From positions 620,001 through 684,000 of the forward strand of contig NZ_JAWJEJ010000001.1 in the NCBI RefSeq assembly GCF_032911445.1: a stretch of 64,000 bases of DNA. Direction: 5' to 3'. How positions within the stretch are numbered: the first letter of the stretch is position 1; each line of letters begins with the position of its first letter. Positions 36,351 to 46,056 of this stretch are shown piece by piece. Both the position numbers and the translations under genes were made by a program. The stretch is from Sphingomonas sp. HF-S4. GTDB lineage: Bacteria > Pseudomonadota > Alphaproteobacteria > Sphingomonadales > Sphingomonadaceae. The notes under the pieces are model-generated. The model ran no database searches and had not been told where the DNA came from. It was given only the letters and a program-made list of their open reading frames with translations.

Positions 36351-39300
36351 TCAAAACTGGAAGCGTACGCCGGCGCGGAACGCGCGGCCGATCACGTCGT
36401 AATAGGTCTGGGAAATGCCAATCTGGGCACTGCCGATGCCAGTGCCCGAGGGAGCATAGGGCGCCGGAGCCTTGTTCGCTACATTGTCGATCGCGCCATA
36501 GATCTTCACCCCGTCAGTGAGTCGGAAGCTCATCGAGAGATCGACATAGAAGGCCCCATCGACGCGATTGCTGTCGATGGTGCGGTTGAGCGTCGTCGAG
36601 GTCGGGCAGGAGGTGCTGCACTCGATGAAGGAATTGGCGATGACGCCGTCGCTGAACCCGCGGCCGGTGACCGAGAAGGAAATCGGCCCCTTGTCGAAGG
36701 CGATCTCGGCGAGATAGCGCCAGGTCGGCACGCCGGTATTCTCGCCGAGGTTTGAGGTAGGCGGATTGATCCCATTATCCACGCTGCTCTCCAGATAGCG
36801 TGTTGCCAGCGCCCTGAAGGAGAGGGTGCCGTCGCCCGCGCCGCCCGAGATCGAGGAGAGCGGCAGGCGGTAGCCAAGCTCCATGTCGACCCCGCGCGCG
36901 GTTTGGCGAGCAAGGTTTATCGGCCGCAGGTACACGTCGGTCATAAAGCCGTCGGCATTGCGCACGATCAGGCTGCAAAGCGAGGTGTTGCCGGTGTGGC
37001 ACTGGTTGATGATCGTGCTCGCGCTCAGCGAGGCGATCGCCTCCTTCACCTGGATGTCGAAATAGTCGACCGAGGCGAACAGGCCGGGGACGAAGCTCGG
37101 CTGGACCGTGGCGCCGATGTTGAAGGTGTCGGCCCTCTCGGGATTCACAACCGGATTGCCAATTGTCGTCTGGAAAACCGTGTAGGACTGGTTGTTCTTG
37201 GCCGGATCAACCAGCGTGGTGGTGTTGGTCTGGCCGGCCTGGAACAACTCTGAGAGATTGCCCGCGCGAATGTCGCGCGAGCGAGTTACGCGGAAACGGA
37301 TGTCGGGAACAGGCGCATAGGTCAGACCGGCTTTCCAGGTCGTGACGTAGCCCGAAGTGCTGTAGTCGGTCGCGCGCACTGCGCCATTCAATTCCAGCGC
37401 ATGCGCCCAACTCGTCCGCTCCGCGAGCGGCACTACCATTTCGAGGAACGCTTCTTTGACCGTGTAGGCGCCGTGGATCGGCTTGTAGTTGCCCGCCCAA
37501 TAGCTGTTGCGCAGCGACAGCGGATCGCTCTCGCCTTCCTCTTCCTCGCGGCGATGCTCGACCCCGAATGCCAGTGAGACTGGGCCGGCCCAAGTCGAGA
37601 AGGGCGCGCCGCGCACCGTCGCGGAAACCACGCCCTGAGTGATCTTGGCGTTGAGGAACGAGCGACCGATCACATAATCGAGTGCAGCGCTGGACGCGAC
37701 ACCGGTGCCCAGGATGTTGAGCGGCACACAGCCATTGCCCGGGTTGGCCAGCGTCGAGCGGCAGATTATTGCGCCGCTGGTGGTGCGAACCGCGTCGATC
37801 GCCGCGTTGTAATTGGCGGTGATCGGCACGCCGGTAGCGTTGAGGAACTTGCTGACGTTGCGATTGCCCCGGATCATCCAGGCCCAGTCGGTGCCGAGGA
37901 TATTCACCTCGCCGTCGGCGCCGATCGCATAGCGATACAGGTCATGACGGGTCTCTGTGACGATGCCGCCGATCGCCGAGTTCCAGCTGCCGACGTTGAG
38001 CGACGTCTCGCCGAGGTCTATCATGCGCTGGCGCACCGCCTCTGGCAGGAAAGCGTTGTCGCGCTGGATGATCAGCCCGCCGAAATTGAACATCGGAGTG
38101 CCGGTGGTCTTTGTCTTGGCCTGGACGTAGGAGAATTCGCCAAACAGGTTGACGCGGTCAGCCACTTCATAGCTCAGCCGCGCAAACACACTCTTGTGCG
38201 AAATCTCGGGGTCGAGATTCTGAGGACCGCTGCCGAAATCGGTGTAGCGCCAGTCACCGCCCACCATGAACGGATCGTTGACTACCGAGCCATAGTTGAG
38301 TTGCCCGGGCGTGCCGCCTGGCCCGAAATAGAGGCCGCGGAGCGGGCCGCGCGTGACGATCGCGCCGGGCGCCACCGTCGTGTAGCCGACGCCGTCGCGC
38401 ACGATATGTTCGGGCTGGCCGTTGGTCGCGGTATAGGCCGGGTTGAACAGCGTCTTGCGGCCGCGATACCAGTCGCGCGGCATGCCCTTGATGCCTTCGC
38501 TGTACCAGTTCTCGCCGCTGACCAGCAGGTGGCCTCGCCCATCGGCGAAACCGGTGCCGGCGCTGAGCGACACGCGGTAGTTCTTATTGTCGCCATAGGT
38601 GGTGATGCCACCTTGGACCTCGCCCTTCACGCCGGTGAAGTCCTTGTCGAGCACGAAGTTGACCACGCCTGCGACGGCGTCCGAGCCCCAGGCGGCCGAT
38701 GCGCCGCCGGTGACGATATCGACGCGCTTGACCAGCGCGCTCGGGATCGAGTTGGCATCGACCAAGCCGTTAAGCGAGGCGGCGGGCAGACGCTGCCCGT
38801 CGAGCAGTACGAGTGTACGCGTCGCGCCCAAGTTGCGCAGGTTGAGTGCGCTGATGCCCATGAAGCCGCCACTGATGTTGCTGGCCGTGTTGCGCGGATT
38901 GTTGCTGCCAGCGAGCGCCGGGAGGCGGCTGATCTGCTCGGCCAAGTTGATCTGCGCTGAGCGGTCGATCTCGTCGCGACCGAGCACGGTCAGTGGCGTC
39001 GGCGCCGAATAGCCGTTGCGGATCACGCGCGAGGCGGTGACCACGAGCGAAGTGTCGGCCAGATCGTCTGTGCCCAGCACCGCAGTGCCGCCGTCGAAGG
39101 AGCGGACAACCAACCCAGTGCCGGCGAGCAGCGCGTCGAGCGCAGCGCGGGTCTCGAGCGTGCCGCGGACTATGTTGGTGGTGCGACCTTCGGCATCGCG
39201 GCTGGTGACAATAATCTGGATGCCGGCCTGACGCGCCAGTTCCTTCACGCCGGTCACCACCGGTTGAGCGGGCACGTTGAAAGTATGCGTCTGCGCCTGC

Positions 39301-39371
39301 GCGGCAGTAGCGCACGAAAATGCTGCGGCCGCGACCATCGTCGCAGCTGCTCGATACTGACTGAAAAGCAT
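36351..39371 (-). CDS. TonB-dependent receptor with N-terminal STN signalling domain
   Basis: 1006 residues. Signal peptide ends ATAAQAQ. An STN (secretin/TonB N-terminal) domain follows at about 28-95 (FNVPAQPVVTGVKELARQAGIQI...), the part that transmits ligand status to a FecR-type protein. A TonB box-like SLVVTASR precedes the plug (about 110-250; LLDGQRLP, GGASAAWGSDAVAGVVNFVL). The barrel ends in FRAGVRFQF. It lies downstream of the sigma factor and FecR genes, so it forms a cell-surface signalling system. The substrate is not evident; the EESDPLSL-type extracellular loops give no clue. GGGGAAA precedes the ATG. Confidence 0.9.
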   Translation of the reverse strand: MLFSQYRAAATMVAAAAFSCATAAQAQTHTFNVPAQPVVTGVKELARQAGIQIIVTSRDAEGRTTNIVRGTLETRAALDALLAGTGLVVRSFDGGTAVLGTDDLADTSLVVTASRVIRNGYSAPTPLTVLGRDEIDRSAQINLAEQISRLPALAGSNNPRNTASNISGGFMGISALNLRNLGATRTLVLLDGQRLPAASLNGLVDANSIPSALVKRVDIVTGGASAAWGSDAVAGVVNFVLDKDFTGVKGEVQGGITTYGDNKNYRVSLSAGTGFADGRGHLLVSGENWYSEGIKGMPRDWYRGRKTLFNPAYTATNGQPEHIVRDGVGYTTVAPGAIVTRGPLRGLYFGPGGTPGQLNYGSVVNDPFMVGGDWRYTDFGSGPQNLDPEISHKSVFARLSYEVADRVNLFGEFSYVQAKTKTTGTPMFNFGGLIIQRDNAFLPEAVRQRMIDLGETSLNVGSWNSAIGGIVTETRHDLYRYAIGADGEVNILGTDWAWMIRGNRNVSKFLNATGVPITANYNAAIDAVRTTSGAIICRSTLANPGNGCVPLNILGTGVASSAALDYVIGRSFLNAKITQGVVSATVRGAPFSTWAGPVSLAFGVEHRREEEEGESDPLSLRNSYWAGNYKPIHGAYTVKEAFLEMVVPLAERTSWAHALELNGAVRATDYSTSGYVTTWKAGLTYAPVPDIRFRVTRSRDIRAGNLSELFQAGQTNTTTLVDPAKNNQSYTVFQTTIGNPVVNPERADTFNIGATVQPSFVPGLFASVDYFDIQVKEAIASLSASTIINQCHTGNTSLCSLIVRNADGFMTDVYLRPINLARQTARGVDMELGYRLPLSSISGGAGDGTLSFRALATRYLESSVDNGINPPTSNLGENTGVPTWRYLAEIAFDKGPISFSVTGRGFSDGVIANSFIECSTSCPTSTTLNRTIDSNRVDGAFYVDLSMSFRLTDGVKIYGAIDNVANKAPAPYAPSGTGIGSAQIGISQTYYDVIGRAFRAGVRFQF

Positions 39372-39459
39372 GATTTCCCCGTTTGCTGGTATCGATGCTA
39401 AGGACCGAAACGGTTGGAACTTTCCGTCATTTGAATAATATTAATTGTTCGAGACGTTT

Positions 39460-40479
39460 TTATTTCTTTTCTATTACGATGCGGCCGTCGATGATCTGTA
39501 CTTCGGCATCGGCAACTGCCGCGGCGGCTCGGGCGAAACGTTCCGGGTCACTCGCCCGGAATAGCCCCACGATTCGGATCTCCCCCGTCGCGGTATCGGG
39601 AATGACGATCTGGGTGCGGTTGACACGGTTGAACCGTGCGGCGGCGGCCGAGATGCTGACATTATCGAGCGCGATCTGCGCGAGTGCGGGCGGCGGCGGA
39701 GCGGGGCGTGCGATCTGGACGGGAGCAACTTCAGGCAGGCGGCGCGCGCCGGGCTCCAGCGTCAATGCCCCGCCGGCGTGTAGCAGCACGGCCTGCTCGC
39801 GGTCGTCACGTCCCCAGACCAGCACGCTGCCTTCCTCGACACGCACCGCGCTGCCGCTCGGGCCGATCCGGCGAACGGTGTAGACCGTGCCGGTCGCCTG
39901 GGCATAGACATCGCCCGACCGGACCACGAACGGATGCGCGCGATCCTTGGCGACGTGGAACACGGCCTCGCCCTGAAGTAGCGTCACCTTGCGCACGCCG
40001 TCTGCCATTGCGAAGTCGATCCGCGCGCCCTTTCCAAGCGTTGCGACCGAGCCGTCGGCAAGCCGGAGATCGCTCGAAGCGGCCGCGGGGCTTTCGGATG
40101 GTTGTTGCGCGACGCGGCCCGGCGCGAGCGCCAACGTGCCGATCCCAATCGTGCCGATGAGCGATGCCGCGAGCGCGATCCGGCCAAAGCTGAGCCAGCC
40201 TTTGCCGGCGTCCTCGCTATTGTTGTTTCCGACGGAAGCGGCCGCCTGGCTGGCGGCATCGCCACGCAGCGCGTCCTCGATCGCGAACAGCGCGGCACGG
40301 GCGCGCAGAAAGGCGCCGCGGTGCCGCCGGTCCGCCGCAAGCCATGTTTCGATGGCGTACTTCGTGTCAGCGGACATGTCGCCGTCGAGCGCACGCGCGG
40401 CCCAGCGCGCGGCTTCCGCGTCTATGCCTTCACTGGGAACGGCGCTTGCCAATCCGCGCATCCTCCTGCTGGTCTGCAT
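39460..40479 (-). CDS. FecR-family anti-sigma factor
   Basis: 339 residues. A cytoplasmic N-terminal region with the ARWAARALDGDMS / TWLAADRRHRGAFLRARAAL motif binds the sigma factor. One transmembrane segment (about 105-125) follows, then a periplasmic FecR domain (LADGSVATLGKGARIDF, LLQGEAVFHVAKD, HPFVVRSGDVYAQATGTVYTV) that contacts the STN domain of the receptor, and a C-terminal region ending EIRIVGLF..IDGRIVIEKK. The 5' end overlaps the sigma gene by 50 bases. The start is uncertain: ATG 40479, ATG 40461 or the TTG at 40452 are each near a purine-rich site. Confidence 0.88.
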   Translation of the reverse strand: MQTSRRMRGLASAVPSEGIDAEAARWAARALDGDMSADTKYAIETWLAADRRHRGAFLRARAALFAIEDALRGDAASQAAASVGNNNSEDAGKGWLSFGRIALAASLIGTIGIGTLALAPGRVAQQPSESPAAASSDLRLADGSVATLGKGARIDFAMADGVRKVTLLQGEAVFHVAKDRAHPFVVRSGDVYAQATGTVYTVRRIGPSGSAVRVEEGSVLVWGRDDREQAVLLHAGGALTLEPGARRLPEVAPVQIARPAPPPPALAQIALDNVSISAAAARFNRVNRTQIVIPDTATGEIRIVGLFRASDPERFARAAAAVADAEVQIIDGRIVIEKK

Positions 40480-41011
40480 CCTCCCCGGTCATGGCGTCCT
40501 GATCCGCCATCGCGGCCAGCACGCGCCTTATCCCGCGCACGATGTTGTTCTCGACGACATTCTCACTAATCCCAAGCCGCTCGGCGGTCTCCCGCTGCGA
40601 CAGTCCCTCGATCCTGCGAAGCTCGATCACGCGGCGGCAGGTGTCGGACAGGCTCGCCAGCACGCGGCCGACTCTGCTCAACTCCTGCGCATCCTCGACC
40701 TGACGTTCGACGGAGGGGTTCTCATCAAGGACGTCGAACCAGTCCTTTTCCGTCATTGATACGATATTTTTATTGGTATGCCGCACGGCATCTACTGCCG
40801 CGGCGTGCGCTGCACGACGGAAATAGGCGAGCGGGTTTTCGATATGCTCGATCGACTTCAGGCTGGAGAGCCGGCAATAGGCTTCCTGCAACACGTCATC
40901 GACGTCGACGGCGCCGCGCCACTGACGCGTCAGCCAAACCCGGACTCGGTTTTCGTGCGGCAGTATCTCGCGGGCCACCCAGCGAGCGACGATGTCGTAC
41001 TCTCTTTCCAT
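40430..41011 (-). CDS. ECF sigma factor, FecI-like
   Basis: 193 residues. Region 2 (about 25-95) includes VDVDDVLQEAYCRL and NPLAYFRRAAHAAAVDAVRH. Region 4 (about 115-170) includes LSDTCRRVIELRRIEGLSQRETAERLGISENVVENN, the helix-turn-helix that reads the -35 element. No regulatory C-terminal domain. It is the first gene of an operon with the anti-sigma, the STN receptor and the FG-GAP protein, the classical FecI-FecR-FecA arrangement for cell-surface signalling. The last 50 bases overlap the fecR frame, which implies coupled translation. Confidence 0.9.
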   Translation of the reverse strand: MEREYDIVARWVAREILPHENRVRVWLTRQWRGAVDVDDVLQEAYCRLSSLKSIEHIENPLAYFRRAAHAAAVDAVRHTNKNIVSMTEKDWFDVLDENPSVERQVEDAQELSRVGRVLASLSDTCRRVIELRRIEGLSQRETAERLGISENVVENNIVRGIRRVLAAMADQDAMTGEDADQQEDARIGKRRSQ

Positions 41012-41551
41012 CTAGGCGCGTCGCAGTCCTCGCGAGTTCGCGCCCGGCGCGATTCGCATGACCGTTGAGCCGACACGTGTGACAGCCTCATGAAACATGA
41101 AGACGAGTTGCCTGACCGCCTCCTTAGAAGACTTCACAGCAATGCCGACAATTGTGCGCTTTGCCCGTTATTCGGTCTCGGGTTCCCAATGCCGTCCCAT
41201 AGCGATCTCAGGTGGTGGGAACTGAGTCATGGCTCACGGTCATGTGTGGACGGCTCTTCATTCGCAAAAGGGTATGAGTTGTGCACGCAGTGGTCGGTGC
41301 GGCCCCGTGTCCGGCCTGTAGTGCGGCCTTCTCATCGCCGCGGGCCATGATGCCTTTCGCGGGCCAGATCCCCGATCAATTCCACATACCTCAAGGTGCC
41401 GTGCCGTGCGGTACTTTCGAACTCATCGTTTCGGGACCGAAAGCTTTCAGCTGCGTACCGTAAGCCCTTTGATATCCTGCTGAAAAGCCAGCCGGAGGCT
41501 GCTCCCGCAAACAAGAGTGCAGGGGGCGAAAACGCGAAAAGTGCGAGATGG
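41012..41551 (+). other. non-coding stretch between the sigma factor gene and tRNA-Trp
   Basis: About 540 bases. It must hold the promoter of the reverse-strand sigma operon near 41012-41100. Small forward frames (for example from 41090) read as random composition. No further RNA gene was recognised. Confidence 0.4.
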
Positions 41552-41625
41552 CAGGGGCGCTCGGATTCGAACCGAGGGCCTTCGGTTTTGGAGACCGACG
41601 CTCTAACCAGCTGAGCTACGCCCCT
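41552..41625 (-). tRNA. trnW: tRNA-Trp (CCA anticodon)
   Basis: Reverse strand: acceptor AGGGGCG pairs with CGCCCCT, the D-arm is AGCTCAGCTGGTTAGAGC, the anticodon stem-loop is TCGGT-CTCCAAA-ACCGA with anticodon CCA, and the T-arm is CTCGGTTCGAATCCGAG. The discriminator is G, as expected for tryptophan. CCA is not encoded. The gene lies downstream of the EAL/GGDEF protein gene. Confidence 0.95.
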
Positions 41626-41672
41626 GTGCGGATCGGGCCTTTAGCCGGGCCGCGCGGCTCCGGCAAGAGGGC

Positions 41673-44030
41673 TCAGGCAGCGACGCTGCCGCCGGAGGAA
41701 TGCATTGCCAGCACGCGGGCTTCCTGGACCGGGAGCGGACGCCCGAAATAATAGCCCTGGACCTTGGTGCAGCCCAGTTGCTGGATCATCTGGTGCTCTT
41801 CCTCGGTCTCGACGCCCTCGGCGGTCGTCGCCATGCCGAGGCTGTCGGCAAGCGCCACCACCGCGCGGATGATCGCGATCGCTTCCTTGGTGCCCTTCGA
41901 GGCGCTCTGGACGAAGCTGCGGTCGATCTTGATCGAGCTGAACCGCGTGCGTGCCAGATAGCCGAGCGACGAATAGCCGGTGCCGAAATCGTCGAGGCTT
42001 AGGCGCACACCAAGGTCGAGGATCTTCTCGAGCACTTCGATCGCCGCGGTGCCTTCGCGCATGAACACGCTCTCGGTGACCTCGAGCTCGAGCCGTTCCG
42101 GGGGGAGGCCGGATTGGGCGAGCGCCTGCGCGACGACGCTGACGAATGCCGGGTTGTGGAGCTGCTCGGGGCTGACATTGACGGCGATGCGCACGGGCAC
42201 ATCCCAGCTCGCCGCCTCGTCGCAGGCGGTGCGGAGCACCCATTCGCCGATCGGCGCGATCAGACGCGCTTCCTCGGCGAGCGGGACGAACTTGGCGGGC
42301 GAGACATTGCCGAACTGCGGATGGGTCCAGCGCAGCAGCGCCTCGAACCCGTTGAGCTGGCCGGTCGCGGCATTGACCACCGGCTGGTAGTTGAGGTGCA
42401 GTTCGCCATTCTCGACCGCGCTGCGCAGCGCGATCTCGAGCACGCGGCGCTCCTCGGCGGCCATGTGGAGCTGCGGCTCATAGGCGTGGAACACGCCGCC
42501 GCCGGCATCCTTCGAGCGATAGAGCGCGAGATCGGCCGAGCGGATCAGCATCTCGGCGGTGCGGCCATCGCGCGGACCCACCGCGAGGCCGACCGAGGCG
42601 CCGATATAGAGCGTGTGCTGATCGACCTCATAGGGGCGCGACAGCGAATCGATGATCGTCTGGGCGAGCTGCTCAGTGCGCTGGGTGTCTGTGGCGTCGC
42701 GCACCACCACGGCGAATTCGTCGCCGCCCAACCGGCCGATCATCTCGTTGTCGGTCATCAGCAGCTTGAGCCGTTCGGAGACCCGGCCGAGCAGCCGGTC
42801 GCCGACGGGATGGCCGAGCGTGTCGTTGACTGCCTTGAAGCGATCGAGGTCGATCATCATGAAGGCGCAGCGCGAGCCCCATTTGTCGGCATCGGCCATT
42901 GCGCGGGCGAGCGTCTCGTTGATCAGCAGGCGGTTGGGCAGCCCGGTCAGCGTGTCGAAGCGCGCCATATGGCTGATCTTGTCGGCGGACTTGCGCGCCT
43001 CGGTGACGTCCGATCCGACGCCGCGGAAGCCGATGAACGCGCCGCGCTCGTCGTAGCGCGGGCTGGCGGACATCTCCCACCAGCGCTCCTCGCCGTTGAC
43101 ATAGACCGGCAGCAGCAGGTCGCGGAACGGGTCGCGGCCCTTGAGCCGCTCGGCGAGCGCGCGCAGCCCCGGGGCGAAATTGCCGTCCTCCCAGGTGTGG
43201 CCGGCGAGGATCTGGAGGAACGGCGTGCCGTTGATCGTCTTGGGATCGGCGCCGAGCGAGACCGCGAAGCGCGGGTTGGCGCGAGCGACGCGGCGCTGCG
43301 CATCGATCTCCCACAACCAGTCGGAGCCCGAATCCTCGAACTCGCGCAGCAACAGACTCACGGTCTCGTCGCGCTCGGCGAGCGCCATCTCGCTGGCGCG
43401 GATCACGACCAGCGCGCGGCCCCGCCCGAAGGTGGCCAGTACGAGCAGCAGCGTGAGCAGTCCCGCCGCGGCTGCGAGGATCGGCGACGTGGTAAGCCCG
43501 AGCATCGTCGCCATCGCGGCGCCGACGATCGAGACGAAGGCGATGGTCGCGAGCGGCAGCGCTGCCATCGCGATCGCAGAGGCGGTCATCAACAGCGAGA
43601 TCACCACCCAGAGACCGAGCGCTGAGCCGGTATCCGCGGCGGCGCCGAATGCCAGCGGCGGGATCGACCACACCGCGCCGAGCGAGATACCGTCGAACAC
43701 GGTATCGCGAACGTCCTTGAGCGAGGCGGTGACGGCGGCGCGATGGCGCTTCGACAGCCGCCGGAAGGCAATGGCGCAGCTCACCGCGGCGGCCAGCGCC
43801 CCCCAGCTCGCAAGCTGCCAGAGCGGTACGGTCGCGCCGAGCAGCATCGTCACCAGCGACGCGCCGACGACGTTGGCGGCAAGCATGAACAAGGCGAGCT
43901 GGCTGCCGGCATGGAGCTGGGCGGCGCGAATTGGACCCCAGTCGATGCTGTCGGCCGGATCGTACAGGCCAAGAAGCGCGCGCGCGTCGATGCGCGGCTT
44001 GGCGAATTGGGAAGTCGTCTGGCTGCTCAC
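41673..44030 (-). CDS. membrane-bound PAS-GGDEF-EAL cyclic-di-GMP protein
   Basis: 785 residues. The N-terminal region has about six membrane helices (45-210). A PAS domain lies at about 235-345 (SGSDWLWEIDAQRRVARANPRF, ending FRGVGSDVTEARKS). GGDEF spans about 355-520 with intact LGGDEFAVVV and a DTLTGLPNR start. EAL spans about 530-775 with FEALLRW, DDFGTGYSS, IKIDRSFV and AEGVET. Both active-site signatures are complete, so it may make or degrade c-di-GMP depending on the signal read by the PAS or membrane part. Its gene is upstream of tRNA-Trp on the same strand. Confidence 0.92.
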   Translation of the reverse strand: MSSQTTSQFAKPRIDARALLGLYDPADSIDWGPIRAAQLHAGSQLALFMLAANVVGASLVTMLLGATVPLWQLASWGALAAAVSCAIAFRRLSKRHRAAVTASLKDVRDTVFDGISLGAVWSIPPLAFGAAADTGSALGLWVVISLLMTASAIAMAALPLATIAFVSIVGAAMATMLGLTTSPILAAAAGLLTLLLVLATFGRGRALVVIRASEMALAERDETVSLLLREFEDSGSDWLWEIDAQRRVARANPRFAVSLGADPKTINGTPFLQILAGHTWEDGNFAPGLRALAERLKGRDPFRDLLLPVYVNGEERWWEMSASPRYDERGAFIGFRGVGSDVTEARKSADKISHMARFDTLTGLPNRLLINETLARAMADADKWGSRCAFMMIDLDRFKAVNDTLGHPVGDRLLGRVSERLKLLMTDNEMIGRLGGDEFAVVVRDATDTQRTEQLAQTIIDSLSRPYEVDQHTLYIGASVGLAVGPRDGRTAEMLIRSADLALYRSKDAGGGVFHAYEPQLHMAAEERRVLEIALRSAVENGELHLNYQPVVNAATGQLNGFEALLRWTHPQFGNVSPAKFVPLAEEARLIAPIGEWVLRTACDEAASWDVPVRIAVNVSPEQLHNPAFVSVVAQALAQSGLPPERLELEVTESVFMREGTAAIEVLEKILDLGVRLSLDDFGTGYSSLGYLARTRFSSIKIDRSFVQSASKGTKEAIAIIRAVVALADSLGMATTAEGVETEEEHQMIQQLGCTKVQGYYFGRPLPVQEARVLAMHSSGGSVAA

Positions 44031-44161
44031 TCGCCGAGAATAGACGAAGGGAGGTTAGCGAGAGGTTAGGCCCGTCCCCGAAACGGAGGAAATTTGCACC
44101 GGGGCAAACAGCTCGGCGATGCTGGTGGGCGGACCGGCGCAACCGATCCGCCCGAACCGCT

Positions 44162-45934
44162 TCAGGCCGCCAGGTCGTAGGGCTTGATGTCGCCGTTGAG
44201 GTAGAGGTTGCGCGCCTTGGCACGGCTGAGCTTGCCCGAGCTGGTGCGCGGCAGCGTGCGCGGCGGGACGAGTTCGATCACGCAGTTCATGCCGGTCACC
44301 GAGCGGACGCGCTCGCGAATCTCGTCGCGCAGGCGAAGGCGCTCCTTCTCGTCAGAGGTGCGGCACTGGACGAGGACCGCGGGTGTCTCCTCGCCGCCCG
44401 GCGTGGTGATCGCGAAGGCGGCGATGTCGCCCTGCTTGAAGCCGGGAAGCTGCTCCACGGCCCATTCGATATCCTGTGGCCAATGGTTGCGGCCGTTGAC
44501 GATGATCATGTCCTTCGCCCGGCCGACGATATAGACGTAACCCTCTGAGATATAACCCATGTCGCCGGTGTCGAGCCAGCCGTCGGTCATGCACGCGGCG
44601 GTCGATTCGGGATCGCGGAAATAGCCGACCATAACGCTAGGGCCGCGGCACCAGACCTTGCCGATCGCCTTTTCGGGAAGCGGCGTGCCGTCTTCCTCGC
44701 GGATCTGGACTTCCATGTCCTTAACCGGCTTGCCGCAATTGACGATCGCGCGGAAGCGCTGCGGCCGGTCGGCGCGGGCGACATCGCCGCCCGAGAGTTG
44801 GGTTTCCTCGACCAGCTCGACAACGATGCCTTCGCCCGGTGGCATGATCGACACCGCCAAGGTCGCTTCGGCGAGGCCGTAGCTCGGCAGGAAGGCAGTC
44901 GCCTTGAACCCGGCATCGGCGAAGGCATCGACGAACGACTGCATTACGTCGGGACGGATCATGTCGGCGCCGTTGCCCGCGACGCGCCAGCGGCTGAGGT
45001 CGAACCGGTCGCTCGCCTTGGTCTGCGACGACATGCGGCGTGCGCAGATGTCATAGCCGAAGGTCGGCGAGTAGGAGAGGGTGGTGCCCTCATTCCGGCT
45101 GATCAGGTCGAGCCAGGCGAGCGGGCGCCGCGCGAAATCCTCGGTCTTGAGATAGTCGGTCGAGACCTGGTTGGCGACGACCGAGAGGAAGCAGCCGACC
45201 AGCCCCATGTCGTGATACCAGGGCAGCCAGGAAATGCAGCGATCGGTTTCCTCGAGCTGCATGCCGTGGCTGTGCGCCGACAAATTGTTTAGCAGCGCGT
45301 GGTGGGTGATCGCGACGCCGTGCGGGAAGCGCGTCGAGCCGCTCGAATATTGCAGATAGGCGATGTCGGAGGTCGCGGCCTGGGGCAGCGCCACTTCGGG
45401 GGCGGCGCGCTCGCCGAATTCGGACCAGTCGATCGCCTCGACATTGGTGATCCGCGCCGCCTCGGCGCACATCGCGCCGATCTCGGGCGGGTAGATCAGC
45501 ATGCTCGGGTCGCAGCTTTCGAGCTGGACGCGAAGCTGGTCGATATAGCTCTGCGCGCCGCCGAAGCTGGTGGGCAGCGGCAGCGGCACCGGCCACGCGC
45601 CGGCATAAACCACGCCGAAGAACAGCGAGGCGAATTCGGCGCCGGTCTCGGCAATCAGCGCGATACGGTCCTCGGGCTTTACGCCGGCCGCGATCAGCCG
45701 GCGCGCCTGCCCCAGCGCATCCTCGCGCAGCTCGGAAAAGGGATAGGGGCGCGACAAATTGCCGCGCGCGTCATGAAAGTTCAGCCCGCGAACGCCCCGC
45801 GCGGCATAATCCAGCGCCTCGCCGAGCGTGGCGAAATCCGCCATACGACGCGGCAGACCGTCATTGGTCGGGGTAGGGGCGAGTTTTTCCGCCTCCATGA
45901 TACCCGCATGCGATCCCGTTTCGTCCAATACCAT
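44162..45934 (-). CDS. fatty acyl-AMP ligase (FAAL) / acyl-CoA synthetase-like
   Basis: 590 residues from the ATG at 45934 (an ATG at 45982 is also in frame, without clear support). The ANL superfamily motifs are visible: LQYSSGSTRFPHGVAITH (A3), SYGLAEATLAVS (A5), GWLDTGDMG (A7), the hinge in KDMIIVNGRNHWPQDIE (A8) and the catalytic lysine in LPRTSSGKLSR (A10). The GRNHWPQDIE and YGLAEATL wording is that of FAALs, which transfer acyl-AMP to an acyl carrier protein instead of CoA. No carrier protein or polyketide gene is adjacent, so the acceptor is unknown. The gene is divergent from recX. Confidence 0.88.
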   Translation of the reverse strand: MVLDETGSHAGIMEAEKLAPTPTNDGLPRRMADFATLGEALDYAARGVRGLNFHDARGNLSRPYPFSELREDALGQARRLIAAGVKPEDRIALIAETGAEFASLFFGVVYAGAWPVPLPLPTSFGGAQSYIDQLRVQLESCDPSMLIYPPEIGAMCAEAARITNVEAIDWSEFGERAAPEVALPQAATSDIAYLQYSSGSTRFPHGVAITHHALLNNLSAHSHGMQLEETDRCISWLPWYHDMGLVGCFLSVVANQVSTDYLKTEDFARRPLAWLDLISRNEGTTLSYSPTFGYDICARRMSSQTKASDRFDLSRWRVAGNGADMIRPDVMQSFVDAFADAGFKATAFLPSYGLAEATLAVSIMPPGEGIVVELVEETQLSGGDVARADRPQRFRAIVNCGKPVKDMEVQIREEDGTPLPEKAIGKVWCRGPSVMVGYFRDPESTAACMTDGWLDTGDMGYISEGYVYIVGRAKDMIIVNGRNHWPQDIEWAVEQLPGFKQGDIAAFAITTPGGEETPAVLVQCRTSDEKERLRLRDEIRERVRSVTGMNCVIELVPPRTLPRTSSGKLSRAKARNLYLNGDIKPYDLAA

Positions 45935-46056
45935 TTCTTTGTCTCGTGCCCCTGTGAGCTGACAGACCGTTGTGCCCCACAACGCGTACTAATGCGGGCG
46001 GCTCTGCTACGCACTGGCGTTCAAAATCGGTTGCCACTGTGGCACAATCATGGCGC

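Noticed and set aside
39372..39459. ECF-type promoter (GGAAA... motif) before the STN receptor gene
   Set aside because: The gap is AT-rich, but no convincing -35/-10 pair for a FecI-type sigma factor could be aligned by eye.
42114..43625. 503-codon forward frame over the GGDEF-EAL gene
   Set aside because: Composition is a shadow of the reverse strand, which has intact GGDEF and EAL motifs.
44092..44107. Hairpin TTTGC-ACCGGG-GCAAA after the FAAL gene as a terminator
   Set aside because: Only a 5-bp stem and no solid T-run in either direction; too weak to list.
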